From: Paenibacillus pinistramenti
GTDB taxonomy: Bacteria > Bacillota > Bacilli > Paenibacillales > Paenibacillaceae
Length of the DNA stretch: 64,000 nt
Assembly: GCF_005869875.1 (NCBI RefSeq)
Contig: NZ_VAWG01000002.1
Coordinates: forward strand, 558,001 to 622,000
Reading direction: 5' to 3'
A program made the translations under genes and the position numbers. The notes under the pieces were generated by a model that saw nothing but the letters and a program-made list of their open reading frames with translations, was not told the origin of the DNA and searched no databases. This document shows, piece after piece, positions 8,219 to 17,703 of the stretch; the stretch's first letter is position 1; each line of letters opens with the position of its first letter.

Positions 8219-10321
8219 TTAGTCTTGTTTTACCGCTTCAGGAGTCAGCGTCGCTTTGCGGGAAAGGTTAACGCGGCCCTGCTGGTCGATTTCCGTTACT
8301 TTTACCGTGATGACGTCGCCGATGGCAACCACATCTTCTACCTTGCCAACACGTTCCGTGGACAATTGGGAAATGTGCACCAAGCCGTCTTTGCCCGGTA
8401 AAATTTCAACAAACGCGCCAAATTTCTCGATGCGCTTCACCGTACCGGTGTAAATTTCTCCGACAACGACTTCCTTCACGATCCCTTCGATAATCGAACG
8501 GGCTTTATCGTTCATCTCCGGATTGGAGGAAGCGATAAATACGCGTCCGTCCTGCTCGATATCGATCTTCACGCCGGTGTCTTCAATAATCTTATTGATG
8601 ACCTTACCGCCGGCGCCGATCACATCGCGGATTTTGTCCGGATTAATCTGCATAACGGTAATTTTAGGGGCGTAAGGAGAAAGATTTTCTTTTGGTTTCG
8701 CAATAAGAGCGGTCATCTTGTCCAAAATGAACATCCGGCCTTCTCTTGCCTGCTCAAGCGCTTCATTCAAGATATTGCGGTCGATGCCGTCGATCTTGAT
8801 ATCCATTTGGATGGCTGTTACGCCTTCTTTAGTACCGGCCACTTTAAAGTCCATGTCGCCAAGATGGTCTTCCATCCCCTGAATATCTGTCAGGATCGAA
8901 ACATGCTCTTTGTCTTTAATGAGACCCATTGCCACGCCGGCAACCGGAGCTTTAATCGGTACGCCTGCATCCATCATGGCCAGCGTACTGGCGCAGATAC
9001 TTGCCTGGGACGTCGAACCGTTCGACTCGAGCACCTCGGAAACAAGGCGGATGGTATAAGGGAATTCCGTTTCAGACGGGATGACTTTCGAGAGCGCGCG
9101 CTCACCCAAAGCCCCGTGGCCGATTTCGCGGCGGCCTGGTGCACGAAGCGGACGCGCTTCGCCTACGCTGAACGGAGGGAAATTATAGTGGTGCATGAAC
9201 CGTTTGGTTTCTTCCAGATCAATTCCGTCCAGAATCTGTACATCACCAAGTGCTCCAAGGGTACAAATGCTAAGCGCCTGGGTTTGTCCACGTGTGAACA
9301 GACCGGAGCCGTGCGTACGAGGCAGCAGGTTGATGTCACATTCAATAGGACGAATTTCGTTCAATTTGCGTCCATCTGGACGTACCTTATCATGGGTAAT
9401 CAGACGGCGCACTTCTTCTTTAACAATATCATGCAGCACTTCTTTGACGTCGTTCAAGAGTTCTGGAGACTCTATGTATTCTTGCTCAAAGAAAGTTACC
9501 GCATCATCGTTAATCGCGTCAATGGCATCTTGACGGGCGTGCTTCTCAGCAATTCGAACAGCTTCAATCAGACGTTCAGCCGCAAACTCGCGGACGGCAC
9601 GGTTGACTTCAGGATCCGCTGCATGCAGCTTAACCTCCATCTTCTCCTTGCCTGCAATTTGCACGAACTCTTCAATGACCGCTACAATCTTCTTGATTTC
9701 GTCATGGCCGAACATAATGGCCTCGAGCATCTGCTCTTCAGGCACTTCATCGGCTTCAGCTTCAACCATCATGATGGCGTCCTTCGTTCCCGCTACAACG
9801 ACATACATATCGCTTGCTTCCTGCTGGGCAACATCCGGGTTAATGACAAATTCGCCGTTCACGCGTCCAACCGCTACGCCGCCGATCGGTCCGTTAAACG
9901 GAACGTCAGAAATGCTCAGTGCCGCAGAAGTACCGATCATAGCCGCAATTTCCGGCTCGCAGTCCTGATCCACACTCATAACCAGGTTAACGATTTGAAC
10001 GTCGTTGCGGAAACCTTCAGGAAACAGCGGACGGATCGGACGGTCCGTCAAACGGCTCGCCAAAATCGCCTTCTCGCTTGGGCGTCCTTCGCGCTTAATG
10101 AAGCCGCCTGGAATTTTACCAACCGCGTACAGCTTCTCTTCATAGTTAACTGTAAGTGGGAAAAAGTCGAGGTCTTTCGGCTCCGAAGATGCCGTTACCG
10201 TACAAAGCACAGCCGTTTCGCCGTAACGAACCATAACCGCAGCGTTCGCTTGTTTGGCCAATCGACCGGTTTCCAGCACCAGAGGTCTTCCTCCAAGCTG
10301 CATTGTCACTTGCTTTTCCAT
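8219..10321 (-). CDS. pnp: polyribonucleotide nucleotidyltransferase (PNPase)
   Basis: Phosphorolytic 3'-5' exoribonuclease of the RNA degradation machinery. At 700 aa it has the full family layout: two RNase PH domains (about 1-215 and 310-540), a linking helical domain, a KH domain with GAGG (about 565-570) and a C-terminal S1 domain (about 620-690). The ATG at 10321 follows GGAGGGATTTC. It lies downstream of rpsO, the arrangement conserved from E. coli to Bacillus. The 200-bp spacer carries a terminator-like hairpin and tandem repeats. Confidence 0.97.
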   Translation of the reverse strand: MEKQVTMQLGGRPLVLETGRLAKQANAAVMVRYGETAVLCTVTASSEPKDLDFFPLTVNYEEKLYAVGKIPGGFIKREGRPSEKAILASRLTDRPIRPLFPEGFRNDVQIVNLVMSVDQDCEPEIAAMIGTSAALSISDVPFNGPIGGVAVGRVNGEFVINPDVAQQEASDMYVVVAGTKDAIMMVEAEADEVPEEQMLEAIMFGHDEIKKIVAVIEEFVQIAGKEKMEVKLHAADPEVNRAVREFAAERLIEAVRIAEKHARQDAIDAINDDAVTFFEQEYIESPELLNDVKEVLHDIVKEEVRRLITHDKVRPDGRKLNEIRPIECDINLLPRTHGSGLFTRGQTQALSICTLGALGDVQILDGIDLEETKRFMHHYNFPPFSVGEARPLRAPGRREIGHGALGERALSKVIPSETEFPYTIRLVSEVLESNGSTSQASICASTLAMMDAGVPIKAPVAGVAMGLIKDKEHVSILTDIQGMEDHLGDMDFKVAGTKEGVTAIQMDIKIDGIDRNILNEALEQAREGRMFILDKMTALIAKPKENLSPYAPKITVMQINPDKIRDVIGAGGKVINKIIEDTGVKIDIEQDGRVFIASSNPEMNDKARSIIEGIVKEVVVGEIYTGTVKRIEKFGAFVEILPGKDGLVHISQLSTERVGKVEDVVAIGDVITVKVTEIDQQGRVNLSRKATLTPEAVKQD

Positions 10322-10390
10322 GAAATCCCTCCTTCAAAGGTTACAATTTATATTCGGTTCTATACCATTATTTCCTGCAAAGTCGGCGCA

Positions 10391-10454
10391 ATTCATACTT
10401 AAACAAAAAGCATTCAACTTACACTAAAAGGCATTCATACTTACACTAAAAAGC
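10391..10454. repeat. three imperfect 21-22 bp tandem repeats between rpsO and pnp
   Basis: Units at 10391-10411, 10412-10432 and 10433-10454 share the pattern attcatacttacactaaaaagc with a few changes or single-base gaps. They run head to tail directly after the rpsO hairpin in reading direction. A role in pnp mRNA is possible but unproven. Confidence 0.8.
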
Positions 10455-10511
10455 AACCAGGCAATCCGCCGTTCGCTTTCATACGAAAGGTAACAGCGGC
10501 AACCAGGCTGC
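10448..10511 (-). terminator. long hairpin with U-tract after rpsO
   Basis: The minus-strand RNA from 10511 folds as a long imperfect stem. The outer part is GCAGCC-/-GGTTGC, the middle is CCGCTGTT/AACGGCGG (one G-U pair) and the inner part is CTTTC/GAAAG around GTAT. It is followed by TTTTT. It could terminate rpsO transcripts partially or be an RNase cleavage site, as in the E. coli rpsO-pnp spacer. Confidence 0.75.
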
Positions 10512-10530
10512 TTCCAGGCAAGGTTAAAAA

Positions 10531-10800
10531 TTAGCGGCGCAGACCGAGTTTCTCGATCAAAGCACTGTAACGTTTAACGTCTTTGTTCTTCAGGTAAGCC
10601 AAAAGCTTACGGCGTTGTCCGACCATTTTCAGCAATCCGCGACGGGAATGATGGTCTTTCTTGTGTGTACGCAAGTGGTCAGTCAAGTTAACGATGTTCT
10701 CAGTAAGGATAGCAATTTGCACCTCTGGGGATCCTGTATCGGACTCATGAGTTCTGTGCGCTTCGATCAGTTGAGATTTACGTTCTTGAGTCAATGCCAT
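10531..10800 (-). CDS. rpsO: 30S ribosomal protein S15
   Basis: 89-aa ribosomal protein S15, which binds the central domain of 16S rRNA. It contains the diagnostic [16 protein letters not shown] and [12 protein letters not shown] stretches. The frame is open to 10830, but AAGGAGGTGAACAGG places the start at ATG 10800 (MALTQERKS). A promoter with an extended -10 lies about 100 bp upstream, leaving an 85-90 nt leader where S15 autoregulation could act. Confidence 0.97.
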   Translation of the reverse strand: MALTQERKSQLIEAHRTHESDTGSPEVQIAILTENIVNLTDHLRTHKKDHHSRRGLLKMVGQRRKLLAYLKNKDVKRYSALIEKLGLRR

Positions 10801-10900
10801 CCTGTTCACCTCCTTAGATATAATCGCCAATAGCCTCGTAGCCGCCGGTGAGAACGGACAACCAAGCTAAGGTTAATGTGTTCCGGAGAACACTTTGAAA

Positions 10901-10930
10901 AGTATATCATATTCCGGGAGCAAAAGTAAA
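10901..10930 (-). promoter_or_regulatory. sigma-A promoter of rpsO (extended -10)
   Basis: TTTACT (10930-10925), 18 bp, TATACT (10906-10901) on the minus strand, with TG one base before the -10 (TGaTATACT). Transcription would start near 10894. The leader contains the perfect palindrome gtgttccggagaacac (10879-10894) and a GC-rich segment before the ribosome-binding site. Confidence 0.7.
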
Positions 10931-10972
10931 CTCACACCTCGTATAATATAATAACTCTTCCTGATCCGAAGC

Positions 10973-10996
10973 CGGAAACTAGATCGGAAACTAGAT
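10973..10996. repeat. 12-bp tandem duplication over the ribF stop codon
   Basis: cggaaactagat occurs twice in direct succession (10973-10984 and 10985-10996). The duplication covers the ribF stop, so a second in-frame TAG lies 12 nt downstream of the first. It looks like a recent slippage event at the gene end. Confidence 0.9.
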
Positions 10997-11935
10997 TAGC
11001 AGCTTTCTGGCCGTTTCCGCATCGCGGGCAATTTGAGCAATTAAGTCATCAATCGAAGAGAATTTCTGCTCGGGCCGGATGTAAGAGATGAGCTGAATAG
11101 TCAGCACATTTCCATAGATATCGGAATTAAAGTCAAACAGGTGAACCTCCAAGGAAGGCTTGGTAACCCCCTCATGAAAAGTTGGCTTCACTCCGATGTT
11201 CATCACACCCGGCAGCCACTCCTCATTCCCTTCAAGCCTCGCCTTCACAGCGTATACGCCGGCTGTCGGCAGGACAAAATGTTCAGAAGGCTCAACGTTT
11301 GCTGTTGGAAAGCCGATTTTTCTGCCCCGCTTCTCTCCGTTAACAACAGTGCCCCTTAACCTATACGGCCGCCCGAACCAGCCGGCTGCGAGATCGACAC
11401 GGCCTTCGTGCAGCCATTTCCGGATTCCCGAGCTGCTGACCTTCTCCCCTTCAATGAGAAAAGGAGGTGCTGTATGAACGTCGAATTGGGCTTTGCCAAG
11501 CTCCCGGAGCATATCGGCATCTCCGGCTCCTTTATAGCCGAAATGGAAGTCAAAACCGACAACAGCCGTCCGTATATTCAGCGGAAGCAGCATACCGGAT
11601 ACAAAGTCCTCCGGACTGATCCGCGAAAATTCCTCATTAAATTCCACCACATAAAAATAGTCAATCCCAAGCTCACGGAGAATGCGCTCTTTCTCAGCAG
11701 GCGGGGTCAGATAACCATCGTAATCGCCTTTCTTCATAACCTCTTTAGGATGAGGGTAAAAAGTCATTACGGCCAAAGGCAAACCGGCCTCCTCAGCAGC
11801 GGATGCTGCTGCTTTGATTACGCTGAGATGGCCTAAGTGCAGCCCGTCAAACTGGCCCAGGGCCAAAACCTGCGGCGCCGCAAAACGCTTCACCACGTTC
11901 TCCGATAACGGATAAGATAAATTTACGGTTTCCAT
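10991..11935 (-). CDS. ribF: bifunctional riboflavin kinase / FAD synthetase
   Basis: Makes FMN from riboflavin and FAD from FMN. The 314 aa are full length: an N-terminal nucleotidyltransferase domain with GQFDGLHLGH (27-36), and a C-terminal riboflavin kinase domain with GRKIGFPTAN (about 207-216) and GVMNIG. The ATG follows a GAGAGG site. It is the last gene of the rimP-to-ribF operon, 93 bp after truB. No FMN riboswitch is visible upstream, so control is by the operon promoter. Confidence 0.96.
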   Translation of the reverse strand: METVNLSYPLSENVVKRFAAPQVLALGQFDGLHLGHLSVIKAAASAAEEAGLPLAVMTFYPHPKEVMKKGDYDGYLTPPAEKERILRELGIDYFYVVEFNEEFSRISPEDFVSGMLLPLNIRTAVVGFDFHFGYKGAGDADMLRELGKAQFDVHTAPPFLIEGEKVSSSGIRKWLHEGRVDLAAGWFGRPYRLRGTVVNGEKRGRKIGFPTANVEPSEHFVLPTAGVYAVKARLEGNEEWLPGVMNIGVKPTFHEGVTKPSLEVHLFDFNSDIYGNVLTIQLISYIRPEQKFSSIDDLIAQIARDAETARKLLI

Positions 11936-12028
11936 AAACCTCTCACCTGCATTCCAATAAGTTGTCCCGGTATGCCGGCAAGGAATCTATTAAACCGGCA
12001 ATCCGGAAATAGGCTGGACAGCCTTTAT

Positions 12029-12952
12029 CTATTCATTTTGGGCAAAAACCTTCACGGGGGCTATTGCACCTGAATCAGCTTCCCGCTTATAGATGCCCAG
12101 GAATCTGCCCCCGGAATCATAGAGCCTGATGATTTGCTGCCGCTCCGGAACGGGATGCACGGCAGATGGCGACAGCCGCTGTCCCTGCAGTGCCGCTTTG
12201 GCCTTCTCGTCCGAAACCTGTACGGCGCTTAAGTGATGAACAGCCTTATCGACAGGAATTAAATAATCCTGCAAGGTTCCGTCAGCCGCAAGGCGGGTGA
12301 TCTCCTCAAAGGTCAGGCAGCTTTCTGCAGAAATGCCTGCCGAAACGGTGCGCTTCAGCACGGACATCGAGGCCGGAACCCCGAGCGCCTGGCCAATATC
12401 GACGCACAGGGTGCGAATATAAGTGCCTTTTGAGCAGAGCACCCGCAGCGAAATCTCAGGATAGGTCTGCTCAAGCTTTAATCCGGTGAGCTCCAGCTCA
12501 TGGATCGTCACTTCCCTGGCTTTGCGCTCTACAGTTATCCCTTCGCGGGCCAGCTCATAAAGCCGTTTGCCGTCCTGCTTCAGCGCCGAATACATGGGAG
12601 GAATCTGCGAAATCGTGCCATGAAACCGTTCCAGGACGCGCAGAACCTGTTCCCTGTTCACCTGAACCCCTTCTTCAAGCCTCTCGGTTACCGTCCCGGT
12701 CAAATCTTCCGTATCGGTCGCGATCCCGAGCACCAGGGTGGCCTCGTACTCCTTCGGCAGCTCCTGCAGATATTCCACCATTCTTGTGGCTCTGCCCAGG
12801 CACAGCGGAAGAACGCCTGTTACTTGAGGATCAAGAGTGCCCGTATGGCCGATCCGCTTCATTTTTAAGATTCCCCGGATCTTAGCTACTACGTCATGGG
12901 AGGTAAATCCCGCCGGTTTCATGACCGGCAAAATGCCTTCATATTCCATCAT
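12029..12952 (-). CDS. truB: tRNA pseudouridine(55) synthase
   Basis: Converts U55 of the T-loop to pseudouridine in nearly all tRNAs. 307 aa. The catalytic Asp41 lies in GHTGTLDP (35-42), followed by LPLCLGRATR, and a C-terminal PUA-like region is present. Its ATG overlaps the nrnA stop by 4 nt. Adjacency to rbfA, nrnA and ribF is conserved in Bacillales. Confidence 0.96.
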   Translation of the reverse strand: MMEYEGILPVMKPAGFTSHDVVAKIRGILKMKRIGHTGTLDPQVTGVLPLCLGRATRMVEYLQELPKEYEATLVLGIATDTEDLTGTVTERLEEGVQVNREQVLRVLERFHGTISQIPPMYSALKQDGKRLYELAREGITVERKAREVTIHELELTGLKLEQTYPEISLRVLCSKGTYIRTLCVDIGQALGVPASMSVLKRTVSAGISAESCLTFEEITRLAADGTLQDYLIPVDKAVHHLSAVQVSDEKAKAALQGQRLSPSAVHPVPERQQIIRLYDSGGRFLGIYKREADSGAIAPVKVFAQNE

Positions 12953-13926
12953 AACGCCTGCTTCACCCGTTCTACAACTGCAGTCACTGCTTCATCAGGT
13001 GTTGTTTCGAGCCGGGCACCGGCTGCCCGAACATGCCCGCCGCCGCCAAAGCTTTGAGCCACGTCAGCAACATCTACCTTTCCTGCAGAACGCATGCTGA
13101 CTTTGACCGCTTGGTCATGAATCACCTTGAACAGCATGCCGACTTCCACCCCTGTAATATTGCGGGGATAATTCACAATTCCCTCAAGGTCCTCATGAAT
13201 TGCTCCTGCTTCCCGCATATCTTCGTCCGTAATGATTACCCAGGCGATTTTGCCGTCTTCGGTCAGCTGAAGCTTGTTTAAAGCTATAGACAATATGCGC
13301 ATTTGGGGGTAAGTCATCTGCTCCAGTAAATGTTCAGAAATCCACGGTCCGTCAATCCCGAACTCCAGCAGCTTGGAAGCAGCAGCCATTACCTTAGGCG
13401 AAGTGTTAGAGTAACGGAAACCGCCTGTGTCGGTCAGCATGCCTGTATATAATGCCGTCGCCGATTCCTTATCCAGCTCCACACCGGCACATGCGATCAA
13501 ATCGAATAAAATTTCGGCTGTTGCCGCAGCATGAGGAATGATGAGGTTAATCGAACCGTATGCATCGTTTGTTGGATGATGGTCGATATTGAGGAGCACC
13601 GCATCTTCCGCAAAATATTCCTTAGTTCTCCCGACCCGCTTAAAATCCGCACAATCCACACAAATCACAAATTTATATGTACGCTCAAGCGGCGTGCTGG
13701 ACAGATCAACGATTTGATCGGCATTCCACAAATAAGACATCCGCCGCGGAATTGGGCCTTCATTGACCATAGTGTATTTCTTACCCAGACATGAGAGAAG
13801 CCAGCCCACTGCAAGAGTTGAGCTGACTGCGTCTCCGTCCGGCTGTACATGCGAAACAATTAGAAAATCGTCGTGCTCTTTGATGTAATCTACAGCACTC
13901 TGAAACTCCGATCCGCTGATTTGCAT
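12949..13926 (-). CDS. nrnA: DHH-family nanoRNase / pAp phosphatase NrnA
   Basis: Degrades 2-5 nt RNA oligomers and dephosphorylates 3',5'-pAp (known for B. subtilis NrnA). The 325 aa carry the DHH metal motifs QPDGDA (Asp30, Asp32) and DHHPTND (115-121), and the DHHA1 GGGGHVRAAGA motif near the C-terminus. The frame is open to 14010 inside rbfA, but AAGGAGACGGC precedes the ATG at 13926, giving a 16-bp gap after rbfA. Confidence 0.94.
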   Translation of the reverse strand: MQISGSEFQSAVDYIKEHDDFLIVSHVQPDGDAVSSTLAVGWLLSCLGKKYTMVNEGPIPRRMSYLWNADQIVDLSSTPLERTYKFVICVDCADFKRVGRTKEYFAEDAVLLNIDHHPTNDAYGSINLIIPHAAATAEILFDLIACAGVELDKESATALYTGMLTDTGGFRYSNTSPKVMAAASKLLEFGIDGPWISEHLLEQMTYPQMRILSIALNKLQLTEDGKIAWVIITDEDMREAGAIHEDLEGIVNYPRNITGVEVGMLFKVIHDQAVKVSMRSAGKVDVADVAQSFGGGGHVRAAGARLETTPDEAVTAVVERVKQAL

Positions 13927-13942
13927 AGCCGTCTCCTTTGTT

Positions 13943-14293
13943 CTATTTATCTTCTTTCGAAATTTCTCCAAGCAGCTTCTCAATGCGGCTTCCGTAAGCA
14001 ATGGACTCATCGAATTTGAAAATGAGATCCGGCGTATGACGCAGACGAATCAGTTTCCCAAGTTCGCTGCGCAGAAAGCCGCTTGCTCTTTCAATGCCTT
14101 TAAGAGAAGCCTGCTTCTCTTCTTCGCTTCCAAATACACTGAGGTACACCTTTGCCTGGGACAAATCGTTTGTCACATCGACGCCGGTAATGGTCACAAA
14201 ACCGATTCTCGGGTCTTTAAGCTCATTCTGGATAAGCAGACTGAGCTCCTTCTTGATTTGTTCAGCGACTCGGCCTGGCCGATTGTTTGCCAT
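13943..14293 (-). CDS. rbfA: 30S ribosome-binding factor A
   Basis: KH-like cold-shock factor for late 30S subunit and 16S 5'-end maturation. The 116 aa include the conserved RVAEQIKKELS N-terminus, DPRIGFVTITGVDVTNDL (27-44) and a C-terminal IRLRHTPDL segment. The ATG follows AGAGGTGTTAATCT. It follows infB after about 120 bp that include an inverted repeat. Confidence 0.95.
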   Translation of the reverse strand: MANNRPGRVAEQIKKELSLLIQNELKDPRIGFVTITGVDVTNDLSQAKVYLSVFGSEEEKQASLKGIERASGFLRSELGKLIRLRHTPDLIFKFDESIAYGSRIEKLLGEISKEDK

Positions 14294-14320
14294 AGATTAA
14301 CACCTCTTTATTTATCTTGA

Positions 14321-14350
14321 AAGCACCGGCCATACTGCCTGCCGGTGCTT
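14321..14350. other. perfect 10-bp inverted repeat between infB and rbfA
   Basis: aagcaccggc and gccggtgctt (14321-14330 and 14341-14350) form a perfect stem around a 10-nt loop. No clear U-tract follows on the minus strand (TTTCAAG), so it is a weak terminator at best. RNA processing or transcript protection is an alternative. Confidence 0.7.
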
Positions 14351-14411
14351 ATCAATGCGGTCAGAACCGCGATCTCTGCGATTTAACTCGGCCCCTTACA
14401 GGGAAACCAAA

Positions 14412-17048
14412 TTAATGCTTAACTTCTTCCATAATGAAGGCTTCAATCACGTCGCCTTCCTTAACATCATTGTACCCGTCAAGCGTGATGCCGCATTCGT
14501 AACCTTGTGCAACATCTTTGGCATCATCCTTGAAGCGTTTCAAGGAATCTATTTTGCCTTCAAAGATTACGATTCCGTCACGGATCAAGCGGGCTTCGGC
14601 AGAACGGGAAATTTTGCCGGAAGTAACCATACAGCCTGCAATGGTGCCGACTTTACTAATCTTGAACGTGCTGCGGACTTCAGCATGACCGATAACGACT
14701 TCCTTGAAGACCGGATCCAGCATCCCTTTCATTGCCTGCTCAATCTCTTCGATTACATTATAGATGACGCGGTGCAGGCGGATATCCACCTTCTCCTGAT
14801 CGGCGGTAGCCTTCGCCTGAGCTTCCGGACGAACGTTAAAACCGATTACAATCGCATTGGATGCCGCAGCCAGGATAATATCCGATTCTGTAATAGCACC
14901 AGCGCCGCTGTGAATGATTTTTACACGCACGCCTTCAACTTCAATTTTAGCCAAAGAGCTCTTCAAGGCTTCCACCGAACCTTGAACATCACCTTTAATA
15001 ATGACGTTCAGGTCTTTGATTTCACCCTCTTTGATTGCGTTGAACAAATCATCCAGCGTAACACGAGTATTGCTGCTGAGCTCGGACTGGCGGTGAGTAA
15101 TCGCACGTTTATCGGCAATGGACCGGGCTTTGCGCTCATCTTCGAAGGCCATAAATGGATCGCCGGCTCCAGGCACTTCAGTCAAACCGGTGATTTCAAC
15201 CGGCGTAGATGGTCCGGCTTCCTTCAGACGGCGGCCTTTGTCGTTCACCATGGCACGGACGCGACCAAAGCAGTTGCCGGCAACAAAAGCATCGCCGATC
15301 TTCAGTGTTCCGTGCTGAACCAGGATACGGGCAACCGGTCCGCGGCCTTTATCCAGCTCGGCCTCAATGACTGTACCTCTTGCACGTTTATTAGGATTCG
15401 CTTTGTATTCGTTAACCTCCGCTACAAGCAGAATCATTTCGAGCAGATCCTCGATACCGATCTTCTGCTTCGCCGACACGTTAACAAAGATGGTGTCGCC
15501 GCCCCATTCTTCCGGAACAAGCTCATATTCCGTAAGCTCTTGTTTGACTTTGTCCGGATTCGCACCCGGTTTATCAATTTTGTTGACGGCTACGATGATT
15601 GGCAAACCAGCAGCCTTCGCGTGATTGATCGCTTCAACCGTCTGCGGCATGACACCGTCATCGGCTGCTACTACGATAATCGTCATATCCGTAACCTGTG
15701 CCCCGCGGGCGCGCATTGCTGTAAACGCTTCGTGACCCGGAGTATCGAGGAACGTGATCTTCTTGTGGTTGATCTCAACCTGATAAGCACCAATGTGCTG
15801 TGTGATACCGCCGGCTTCTCCAGCGGTTACGCTGGTGGAACGGATCGTATCCAGCAAAGTCGTTTTACCATGGTCAACGTGACCCATAATGGTAACAACT
15901 GGCGGACGAGCTTCCAAATCAGCCGGATCGTCGTTCTCTTCTACTTCTTCAAACCGATCGTCTTCGACCGGAATCTTCACTTCAACCTCAACGCCGAAGT
16001 CGCCTGCGATCAGGAGAATTGTATCCAAATCCAGCTCTTGGTTAATGGTAGCCATTACTCCCAAAGAGATAAGCTTCTTGATGACTTCGGAAGCGTCTTT
16101 ATGAAGCAGCTTGGCGGTTTCGCCAACGGTCATTTCACCGCGAACGATGATTTTCTTAGGCGTATTGTCGATCTTCTCCCGGCGTTCCGGCTGCTGCTGA
16201 TTGCCTCTGCCGCCGCGTCCCTTGCCGCCGCGGTTGTTGTTGTTTCCGCCGCGGAACCCGCCTTTGCCGTCTTCGAACCGTTTCTGCCCGCGGTTATTGT
16301 TATTATTCCCGCTATCGCGTCTGGTCTTGCGGTCATTATCTGTAGAAAATGTGGAACGGCTTGAATCTCCTCCGCGGTTTGGCTGGGACTGCGAACGAGG
16401 AGCGCCGCCTTGTCCTCCACCTTGCGGCGGACGACCGCCGTTTTGCGGCTGTGAAGGCCGTGCACCGCCGTTTTGTGGTTGTGAAGGCCGTCCGCCTCCG
16501 CTTTGCGGCCCGCGGTTCTGGCCTCCCTGGCCTTGACGATTGCTTTGTCCCTGAGGACGGGAGGAAGCTGGACGATCGCTGTTCTGTGCGGAAGAACCGC
16601 TTCCGTTACGGGATTGATTTGAGTTATTCGATTGGCTGTTTCTGCTTTGTGTCGCCACTCCGGCGCTCTTTGAATGGTTTTGTGTTTTATTATTCATGCT
16701 TACCTGCTTTTCCGATTGATTTTTGTTATTGCTTGAACTTATACTTTGTGTCTGCTCTTTGGCTGATGCAACAGGGGCCTTTGCTGCAGCTTGCTCTCCG
16801 CTGCCGGAAGAAGATACAGAAGCTTTAGAATGCCCGCTGCCCCCGTCATGTTTAGCAGCGGCACTGCTCTTGATATCTTTGAAGAATTGTTCTACCTTGG
16901 AGACCGCATCGTTCTCCATTACGCTCATATGATTGTTCACCGGAACGTCCAGGCGTTTAAGAATCGTAATAATTTCCTTACTGCTCATGTTCAGCGACTT
17001 GGCGTATTCGTACACTCTTAGTTTATCTTTGTTCTCTTGTTTACTCAA
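14412..17048 (-). CDS. infB: translation initiation factor IF-2
   Basis: GTPase that brings fMet-tRNA to the 30S subunit and promotes subunit joining. 878 aa. The N-terminal IF2_N helix domain (1-55) is followed by a long disordered linker rich in G, N, Q, R and S (about 60-290, with RPSQPQNGG repeated at 187-205). A second IF2_N (about 297-345), the G domain with GHVDHGKT (389-396), DTPGHEAF and NKIDKP, and the beta-barrel domains II-IV follow. The start is TTG at 17048 after GGAGGTGGAGTATA, overlapping ylxQ by 8 nt. The linker accounts for the extra length relative to the 716-aa B. subtilis protein. Confidence 0.97.
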   Translation of the reverse strand: MSKQENKDKLRVYEYAKSLNMSSKEIITILKRLDVPVNNHMSVMENDAVSKVEQFFKDIKSSAAAKHDGGSGHSKASVSSSGSGEQAAAKAPVASAKEQTQSISSSNNKNQSEKQVSMNNKTQNHSKSAGVATQSRNSQSNNSNQSRNGSGSSAQNSDRPASSRPQGQSNRQGQGGQNRGPQSGGGRPSQPQNGGARPSQPQNGGRPPQGGGQGGAPRSQSQPNRGGDSSRSTFSTDNDRKTRRDSGNNNNNRGQKRFEDGKGGFRGGNNNNRGGKGRGGRGNQQQPERREKIDNTPKKIIVRGEMTVGETAKLLHKDASEVIKKLISLGVMATINQELDLDTILLIAGDFGVEVEVKIPVEDDRFEEVEENDDPADLEARPPVVTIMGHVDHGKTTLLDTIRSTSVTAGEAGGITQHIGAYQVEINHKKITFLDTPGHEAFTAMRARGAQVTDMTIIVVAADDGVMPQTVEAINHAKAAGLPIIVAVNKIDKPGANPDKVKQELTEYELVPEEWGGDTIFVNVSAKQKIGIEDLLEMILLVAEVNEYKANPNKRARGTVIEAELDKGRGPVARILVQHGTLKIGDAFVAGNCFGRVRAMVNDKGRRLKEAGPSTPVEITGLTEVPGAGDPFMAFEDERKARSIADKRAITHRQSELSSNTRVTLDDLFNAIKEGEIKDLNVIIKGDVQGSVEALKSSLAKIEVEGVRVKIIHSGAGAITESDIILAAASNAIVIGFNVRPEAQAKATADQEKVDIRLHRVIYNVIEEIEQAMKGMLDPVFKEVVIGHAEVRSTFKISKVGTIAGCMVTSGKISRSAEARLIRDGIVIFEGKIDSLKRFKDDAKDVAQGYECGITLDGYNDVKEGDVIEAFIMEEVKH

Positions 17049-17373
17049 TATACTCCACCTCCGACGTCATACTCACGGTTTTACGCAATAGGCTTGCGAA
17101 TCCTTGATCCGTCAGCGCGAGCACCACCCTTTCCGGCTTGCCCACACTGGATCCAAGGCTTTCCCGATCAAATCCAATCAGTAAAGGAACTCGATAAGTT
17201 CCGCATTTGTCGCGGAATTTCTTACGGGTATTGAGCGAAGCGTCACCGGCCACAATGACCAGCTTTGCTTCTGATGAACGGATGGCTTTCAGGACGATTT
17301 CATCTCCCGACACCACTTTGCCGGCACGCATGGCCAGCCCAAGCTGCGACAAAGCTTTATTGTTCATCGTCAT
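17041..17373 (-). CDS. ylxQ: L7Ae-family ribosomal-like protein YlxQ (RplGA)
   Basis: 110-aa L7Ae/L30e/S12e-type RNA-binding protein. The sequence [19 protein letters not shown] near the start and the alternating hydrophobic pattern VIVAGDAS are typical. Family members bind kink-turn RNA. A GTG codon at 17382 sits directly on the GGGGGA ribosome-binding site, so the ATG at 17373 (8 nt spacing) is preferred. It overlaps ylxR by 17 nt and infB by 8 nt. Confidence 0.9.
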   Translation of the reverse strand: MTMNNKALSQLGLAMRAGKVVSGDEIVLKAIRSSEAKLVIVAGDASLNTRKKFRDKCGTYRVPLLIGFDRESLGSSVGKPERVVLALTDQGFASLLRKTVSMTSEVEYIE

Positions 17374-17677
17374 CTTCTTCACTCCCCCTGCGGGAGCTGA
17401 TAAACTCTTCTTCTACAGCTGCGAAATCCTTGGCCAGCTGCTCATAAATTTCGGATTGTACGGGGGATTTCAGCGCCCGGTCAAGCGAACGGTTCTTCTG
17501 CGCCAGCTTGAAGCAGGCCGCACTTCCGCACAGGTAAGCCCCCCGTCCCGACTTCTTGCCCGTGAGATCAATCATGACCTCACCTTCGGGAGTCTTCACA
17601 ACACGAATGAGCTGTTTCTTTGGCATCATCTGCTGGCATGCCACACATTTGCGCAGCGGTACTTTTCTTGTCTTCAT
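17357..17677 (-). CDS. ylxR: YlxR/RnpM family RNA-binding protein
   Basis: 106-aa protein of the YlxR family. TRKVPLRKCVACQQMMPKKQ near the N-terminus contains the conserved RKCVAC-type motif, and GRGAYLC is further on. In B. subtilis the orthologue has been described as an RNase P modulator (RnpM) and nucleoid-associated regulator. The frame is open to 17707, but homology favours ATG 17677. The Shine-Dalgarno sequence is not well spaced (AGGAG touching the ATG, GGGGG at about 6 nt). Confidence 0.9.
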   Translation of the reverse strand: MKTRKVPLRKCVACQQMMPKKQLIRVVKTPEGEVMIDLTGKKSGRGAYLCGSAACFKLAQKNRSLDRALKSPVQSEIYEQLAKDFAAVEEEFISSRRGSEEDDDEQ

Positions 17678-17703
17678 ACTCCTGCCCCCGTCCTTGCTAC
17701 AAC

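Noticed and set aside
8807-10402. 531-codon open frame on the plus strand opposite pnp
   Set aside because: Antisense to PNPase, without a recognisable domain or ribosome-binding site.
10391-10454. CRISPR-like array
   Set aside because: The three units are contiguous, without unique spacers, and no cas gene is present. They are simple tandem repeats.
11936-12028. FMN riboswitch upstream of ribF
   Set aside because: The 93-bp spacer is too short and lacks the conserved RFN elements; ribF follows truB in the operon.
14355-16364. 669-codon open frame on the plus strand opposite infB
   Set aside because: It is antisense to a conserved gene, its product resembles no family and has low-complexity segments mirroring the Gly-rich linker. 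The open frame follows from the codon bias of infB.
16380-16520. Tandem repeats as a mobile or regulatory element
   Set aside because: They lie in frame in the infB linker and encode the repeated RPSQPQNGG segment.
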